A DNA stretch of 10,725 nucleotides, from positions 1-10,725 of the forward strand of contig JAVBYH010000287.1 of NCBI GenBank assembly GCA_030824175.1. The letters run 5' to 3'. Position 1 is the stretch's first letter. The number at the start of each line of letters is the position of its first letter. Below are positions 7,538 to 10,725 of the stretch, in pieces. The stretch comes from Bacteroidota bacterium. Lineage in GTDB: Bacteria > Bacteroidota > Ignavibacteria > UBA10030 > UBA8401. The notes under the pieces were generated by a model that ran no database searches, had not been told where the DNA came from, and saw nothing but the letters and a program-made list of their open reading frames with translations. A program made the translations under genes and the position numbers.

Positions 7538-7592
7538 TCGCGGCACGTGTGCAACTTTTTCCGGCATCCGCACGTACACCGGAAGAATCACC

Positions 7593-9722
7593 GTGCAGGA
7601 ACTCAACTATCGTATGAAACTCCGAAACCTCGTGCTGCTCGCCTCCGCCTGCGGCCTCTTTATTATTGTTTTCATCATCAACGCCATCCTGAAAGTCGAT
7701 GTGGAGCTGGGGTCGCTGCTCTACGTCCGCGAAGGTGCGGTGGCGCTGGCGCTGCTGTGCTGCTACATGTTCATCCACTTTCAACGGCACGACTCGCAGA
7801 AACGGCTCGTCCAGAAGATCGGGATCGTGAACATCTGGGCGGGCGCCTTCGTTGCCGCCGCTATCCTCATCAGTCTGTCGCCTCTTGGCGGATTCGATAC
7901 GCGCAACCTGAAGATCATCCCGCGCGATTATCTGACGGTCTTCTTCACGTCCATCCTGAGCATCGCGGCCGGTCTCATGGCGATCGTGACGCAGCTGCTC
8001 ATCAAGGAATTTCTCCTGTACCGGAGGAAAAAGGGGACGAAGCGGAATTTCTACGCCCTGCTCGTAATGATCCTGCTCGCATCGGCGGCCGCCGCCGACG
8101 GGGATCCGATGGAATCGTCCGTCGCCTCGACGATCCTCTTCACCGCGTCGATCCTCCTGATCATCGTGAACTCGTTCCGCCTCACGTGGATCGCCTATCT
8201 GCCACGGCGCGAGAAGATCTACACGCTGCTCTACTCGCTCCTGGCGTTCTTCATCTTCATCGGCATCGACGTCTTCATCGCCGACCAGAACCGTGTCGTA
8301 TCGCGCGGCCTGCTCTACTTCAGCCATCCGCTCCAGGTCTTCGTCCAGCTCAACGCGATCTTCGCCACCGTTTATTTCGGCATGGTGTTCATCAGCACGC
8401 TCTTCCAGCTCCCGACGGCCGAGGCATTCGACAGGAAGCAGACGGAGATCAGCTCGCTCCACAATCTCATGCGCCTCATCAACCAGGTGTTCGACTTCAA
8501 CGACCTCGCGGACACCGTCACGAAGATGACGATGGAAGTCTGCCAGGCCAACGGTGCATGGCTCGAGATCCTGCCGACGCAGAATTCGTCGCAGAAGTCC
8601 GGCAACGTCTCGAACCAGAACGTGTCGGCGGAGGATATCGCGATCATCCTCGGCGGCGGTGAGAAGTCGTTGCGGCAGCTCGTCCTCTCCACGAAGAAAC
8701 CGGTGCTCGTGGACAATCTCTCGAACGACAGGCGCACGCGCCACCTCCCGATGCTCAAAAAGGTCGGATCGATCCTCATCGTCCCGCTCCTGACGCACGA
8801 GAACGTCATGGGCATCCTCTACGCCACCAAGGAGATGGATTTCGGGTTCGACCAGGACGATGCGGACGCGCTCTCGGGCTTCGCCGACCAGGTGGCCATC
8901 GCCATCGAGAACGCGCGGCTCATCGAGCGTTCGCTCGAGAAGGAACGGCTCCAGCGCGAGCTCATGCTGGCGCAGGAAATGCAGAAGCGGCTCCTCCCGC
9001 AGGTGCTCCCGGAACACACGGCATTCGTCATGCACGCGGTGTCCTCACCGGCCCTCGAGGTCGGCGGCGATTATTACGACGTGGCGGAGCTCGGCGACGG
9101 ACGCTACGGCATCGTCGTCGGCGACGTGTCGGGCAAGGGCGTCGGCGCGGCTTTCTACATGGCCGAGGCCAAGGGCGTGTTCCAGTCGCTCAGCAAGATC
9201 TATCTTTCACCGAGGGAATTTCTCATTCACGCCAACAAGGCCCTCGCCGGGAGCATGGACAAGCGGTCGTTCATCAGCCTGCTCTATGCCCAGATCGACG
9301 TTCACAAATGCACGATGACGGTCGCGCGCGCCGGGCATTGTCCGATGATCTATGTAGCGGCCAACGAGACGCATTTCATTCAGCCCTCCGGCATCGGCCT
9401 CGGCCTGACCGGGGGAGAGGTGTTCGCTTCCACGATCGAGGAAAAGACCGTCCCGATGCATCCCGGCGATGTCATCGTGCTCTATACGGACGGCGTCACG
9501 GAATCGCGCGACTCCAACGGCGAGGAATTCGGCTCCGAGCGGCTCCGGCGGCTCGTCGAATCGCAGCGGCTGTGCTCCGCCGAGGAGATCACCGAGGAGA
9601 TCCTGCAGCAAGTATGGAATTTCACGGACGCCCAGGGATACGACGACGACCTTACGGTGTTCGTCGTGAAATGGAACGGCCCCGCCGACCATGAAACAGA
9701 AGTGCACACATTATCGTTATAA
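7593..9722 (+). CDS. Membrane-anchored GAF-domain PP2C/SpoIIE-family serine phosphatase (RsbU-like)
   Basis: Predicted sensor phosphatase of 709 residues that would dephosphorylate a STAS antagonist and so switch on its pathway. Residues 12-270 contain about eight membrane helices (~12-33, 46-64, 76-96, 113-137, 153-169, 178-194, 209-230, 247-270). Basic loops at 64-75, 138-151 and 195-208 place both ends in the cytoplasm. A GAF-like domain follows (~287-443), then a helical linker with LAQEMQKRLLP (459-469), typical of RsbU-type enzymes. The PP2C domain carries the metal-binding acidic motifs GGDYYD (491-496), GDVSGKG (510-516), YTDGVTE (631-637) and YDDDLT (683-688), so it looks catalytically intact. 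The start is GTG 7593 with GGAAG at 7581-7585; an in-frame ATG at 7614 (residue 8) is a possible alternative. The STAS gene starts 49 bases downstream. The signal sensed by the membrane or GAF part is unknown. Confidence 0.92.
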   Translation: MQELNYRMKLRNLVLLASACGLFIIVFIINAILKVDVELGSLLYVREGAVALALLCCYMFIHFQRHDSQKRLVQKIGIVNIWAGAFVAAAILISLSPLGGFDTRNLKIIPRDYLTVFFTSILSIAAGLMAIVTQLLIKEFLLYRRKKGTKRNFYALLVMILLASAAAADGDPMESSVASTILFTASILLIIVNSFRLTWIAYLPRREKIYTLLYSLLAFFIFIGIDVFIADQNRVVSRGLLYFSHPLQVFVQLNAIFATVYFGMVFISTLFQLPTAEAFDRKQTEISSLHNLMRLINQVFDFNDLADTVTKMTMEVCQANGAWLEILPTQNSSQKSGNVSNQNVSAEDIAIILGGGEKSLRQLVLSTKKPVLVDNLSNDRRTRHLPMLKKVGSILIVPLLTHENVMGILYATKEMDFGFDQDDADALSGFADQVAIAIENARLIERSLEKERLQRELMLAQEMQKRLLPQVLPEHTAFVMHAVSSPALEVGGDYYDVAELGDGRYGIVVGDVSGKGVGAAFYMAEAKGVFQSLSKIYLSPREFLIHANKALAGSMDKRSFISLLYAQIDVHKCTMTVARAGHCPMIYVAANETHFIQPSGIGLGLTGGEVFASTIEEKTVPMHPGDVIVLYTDGVTESRDSNGEEFGSERLRRLVESQRLCSAEEITEEILQQVWNFTDAQGYDDDLTVFVVKWNGPADHETEVHTLSL

Positions 9723-9758
9723 CAGGTAGAGAGCGTGTGACATATCAAGAGAGGATAC

Positions 9759-9764
9759 AGGAGA
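9759..9764 (+). promoter_or_regulatory. Shine-Dalgarno AGGAGA of the second STAS gene
   Basis: AGGAGA lies seven bases upstream of ATG 9772. Among the two close ATGs (9772 and 9776) it favours the first, which is also the one in the STAS reading frame. Confidence 0.8.
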
Positions 9765-9771
9765 ACATCGA

Positions 9772-10125
9772 ATGAATGAATTCAAGGTGGCAATTCGGGA
9801 AAATGAGAGTGCCCATGTGCTCGACCTCATGGGATACCTCGACGCACATACGGCGCCGATCCTCGAGGAGGCATTCCAGAGCATGATCGGCAGCGGAAAA
9901 TTCAGGATCATCGTCAACTGCAGGGATCTCACATACATCTCGAGCGCGGGCCTCGGTGTGTTCATGGCCTACATCGAGGATGTGCGCGAGAACAAGGGAG
10001 ACATCAAGATGTCCAACATGACCCCGAAGGTCTTCCAGATCTTCGACCTGCTGGGCTTCCCGATGTTGTACGATATTGTCAACGATGAGCGCGACGCGAT
10101 CGCAAAGTTTGCCGCGTTGTCCTGA
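9772..10125 (+). CDS. STAS-domain anti-sigma factor antagonist (RsbV-like)
   Basis: Cytoplasmic single-domain protein of 117 residues. STAS features are AHVLDLMGYLDAHTAP (14-29), FRIIVNCRDLTYISSAGLGVF (44-64, in which Ser58 aligns with the phosphorylated serine of RsbV and SpoIIAA) and the TPKVFQIFDLLGF helix (84-96). Acting between the upstream phosphatase and the downstream HATPase kinase, it would bind the kinase when unphosphorylated and be released on phosphorylation. Gene order phosphatase-STAS-HATPase on one strand, with 49- and 30-base gaps, strongly supports a working partner-switching operon. The loop SSAG differs from the NSSG of the other STAS protein at 4062-4397, so the two are not recent duplicates. 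The ATG is well supported by its RBS. I do not assign rsbV because orthology to the Bacillus gene cannot be judged here. Confidence 0.92.
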   Translation: MNEFKVAIRENESAHVLDLMGYLDAHTAPILEEAFQSMIGSGKFRIIVNCRDLTYISSAGLGVFMAYIEDVRENKGDIKMSNMTPKVFQIFDLLGFPMLYDIVNDERDAIAKFAALS

Positions 10126-10142
10126 CGAGACCCGAGGTGTTT

Positions 10143-10150
10143 GGAGAGAG
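10143..10150 (+). promoter_or_regulatory. Shine-Dalgarno GGAGAGAG supporting a GTG start for the HATPase gene
   Basis: A purine-rich GGAGAGAG precedes GTG 10156 at normal spacing. The open frame also contains a TTG at 10141, but that codon overlaps this ribosome-binding site, so GTG 10156 is preferred. Confidence 0.7.
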
Positions 10151-10155
10151 CATAC

Positions 10156-10590
10156 GTGATACACAACCATTTAAATACGCAGCCATCGACGATAACCATC
10201 CCCAGCCGGACGGAGCGGCTGAACGACGTGCGCCAGTTCGTCGCTCAGGCAGCCCGCGTCTGCGGCTTCAAGGATGAGGATGTCAACAACATCATGCTCG
10301 CGGTGGACGAGGCCTGCACGAACATCATCAAGCACGCCTACAACTACGCCCCCGACGAAAGCATCGAGGTGAACGTCGGCATGCGTGAAGGCGACTTCGA
10401 GATCGTCATCGCCGACCGGGGCAAGAACTTCAATCCCGAAAACGTGCCCCCTCCGGACATGAAGGAATATATGTCGCAGTACCGCAGGGGCGGACTGGGC
10501 CTCTACCTCATGAAAAAAGTGATGGACACCGTGGATTTCCAATTCAAGGCGAACCGCAACATCCTGCGCATGACAAAGCATCTTCATTGA
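10156..10590 (+). CDS. RsbW-like anti-sigma factor / serine kinase (HATPase_c, GHKL fold)
   Basis: Cytoplasmic ATP-binding regulator of 144 residues, a normal length for RsbW/SpoIIAB-type proteins. In that family it binds and inhibits a target, classically a sigma factor, and phosphorylates a STAS antagonist. The Bergerat ATP-binding motifs are all present: N box NIMLAVDEACTNIIKHAY (45-62, with Glu52 and Asn56), G1 box ADRGKNF (86-92, Asp87 contacting adenine) and G2 box RRGGLGLYLMKKVMD (110-124). The chosen start is GTG 10156, which has GGAGAGAG just upstream; an upstream in-frame TTG at 10141 would add five residues but overlaps that site. It lies 30 bases after the STAS gene in the same operon. 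No sigma factor is in the window, so its output could be a distant sigma factor or another protein. Confidence 0.92.
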   Translation: MIHNHLNTQPSTITIPSRTERLNDVRQFVAQAARVCGFKDEDVNNIMLAVDEACTNIIKHAYNYAPDESIEVNVGMREGDFEIVIADRGKNFNPENVPPPDMKEYMSQYRRGGLGLYLMKKVMDTVDFQFKANRNILRMTKHLH

Positions 10591-10615
10591 TTTGAGTGAA
10601 AGGCGGCACCCCAGA

Positions 10616-10725
10616 GTGGCATCGCAGAAACAGTCCCGCAAACATACAAACGGCTTCGATCTTCTTCCGTTGTTCGAATTCAGCAAGGTGGTCAACTCCT
10701 CGCTCGACCTTCCGTTCATCCTCGG
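10616..10725 (+). CDS. Start of a GAF-domain-like protein (partial, cut by window end)
   Basis: From GTG 10616 an open frame runs to the window edge for 36 codons without a stop. The peptide includes GFDLLPLFEFSKVVNSSL followed by DLPFILG. That pattern (L-x-x-hydrophobic-S-K-V-h-N-S-S-L-D-L-x-x-I-L) is typical of the helix entering GAF domains of bacterial sensor phosphatases, kinases and cyclases. A short basic, polar N-terminus (SQKQSRKHTNG) and no membrane segment suggest a cytoplasmic protein. AAAGG at 10599-10603 is a weak, somewhat distant RBS. An in-frame TTG at 10592 is an alternative start, two bases after the HATPase stop. The close spacing suggests the same operon. The output domain lies beyond the window, so it could be another PP2C phosphatase or a histidine kinase. 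Confidence 0.65.
   Translation, partial: MASQKQSRKHTNGFDLLPLFEFSKVVNSSLDLPFIL

Larger units (their letters stand above)
7302..7592. other. Divergent intergenic region between secD and the phosphatase gene
   Basis: These 291 bases contain no gene I can support. They hold the secD leader (about 7302-7405), the minus-strand promoter (7412-7440), a GC-rich stretch at 7441-7500 with only weak potential pairing (GGGCG with CGCCC), a candidate plus-strand promoter (7508-7537) and a ~50-base leader for the phosphatase gene. AT content rises sharply around both -10 boxes compared with the flanking genes, which supports a regulatory role. Confidence 0.75.

Noticed and set aside
7437..9035. 532-codon minus-strand open frame opposite the phosphatase gene
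   Set aside because: Highly charged shadow translation of the TM and GAF coding region; it crosses the predicted divergent promoters and has no family features.

Overview
The window is ordinary, densely packed bacterial chromosome. By eye the GC content is around 60%. I see no mobile elements, CRISPR arrays, tRNA or rRNA genes. The best guess for the organism is a Gram-negative member of the Bacteroidota/Chlorobiota/Ignavibacteriota (FCB) neighbourhood, perhaps an Ignavibacteria- or Kapabacteria-like lineage. The clues are a DUF5916 outer-membrane barrel protein with an N-terminal CBM9-like domain, AT-rich -10 boxes (TATATTTTTG and TATTTTG) resembling the Bacteroidota/Chlorobi type, and separate secD and secF genes rather than the fused secDF usual in Bacteroidetes proper. 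This placement is inference from gene content, not from a marker gene.

Layout. (1) 2-3992, plus strand: two envelope genes in tandem, a DUF5916/CBM9-like outer-membrane barrel protein and an exported LPP20-domain protein. They end at a very clear hairpin terminator (about 4004-4043) that should work in both directions. (2) 4062-7301, minus strand: an operon in the order secD, secF, then a small STAS-domain anti-sigma-factor antagonist. A near-consensus promoter upstream of secD (7412-7440) reads into it. (3) 7302-7592: a divergent intergenic region with one candidate promoter facing each way. (4) 7593-10725, plus strand: a partner-switching cluster. It comprises a multi-pass membrane protein with GAF and PP2C/SpoIIE (RsbU-like) phosphatase domains, a second STAS antagonist (RsbV-like), an RsbW-like HATPase kinase/anti-sigma factor, and the first codons of what looks like another GAF-domain protein cut by the window edge.

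How the genes would work together. By analogy with RsbU/RsbV/RsbW and SpoIIE/SpoIIAA/SpoIIAB, the membrane phosphatase would dephosphorylate the STAS protein on a conserved serine. The freed STAS protein would then sequester the HATPase kinase and release its target. No sigma factor or other target is in the window, so the output is unknown. A second STAS protein at the 3' end of the adjacent, divergently transcribed secDF operon could feed into the same switch, but nothing in the sequence proves that. SecD and SecF are the proton-driven accessory subunits of the Sec translocon and would aid export of envelope proteins such as the two at the left end.

I do not see a clearly new biological system. 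The points most worth a second look are the STAS gene attached to secDF, the low-complexity DTTAA-repeat insert in SecD, the 8-helix membrane sensor on the phosphatase, and the absence of a visible sigma target.
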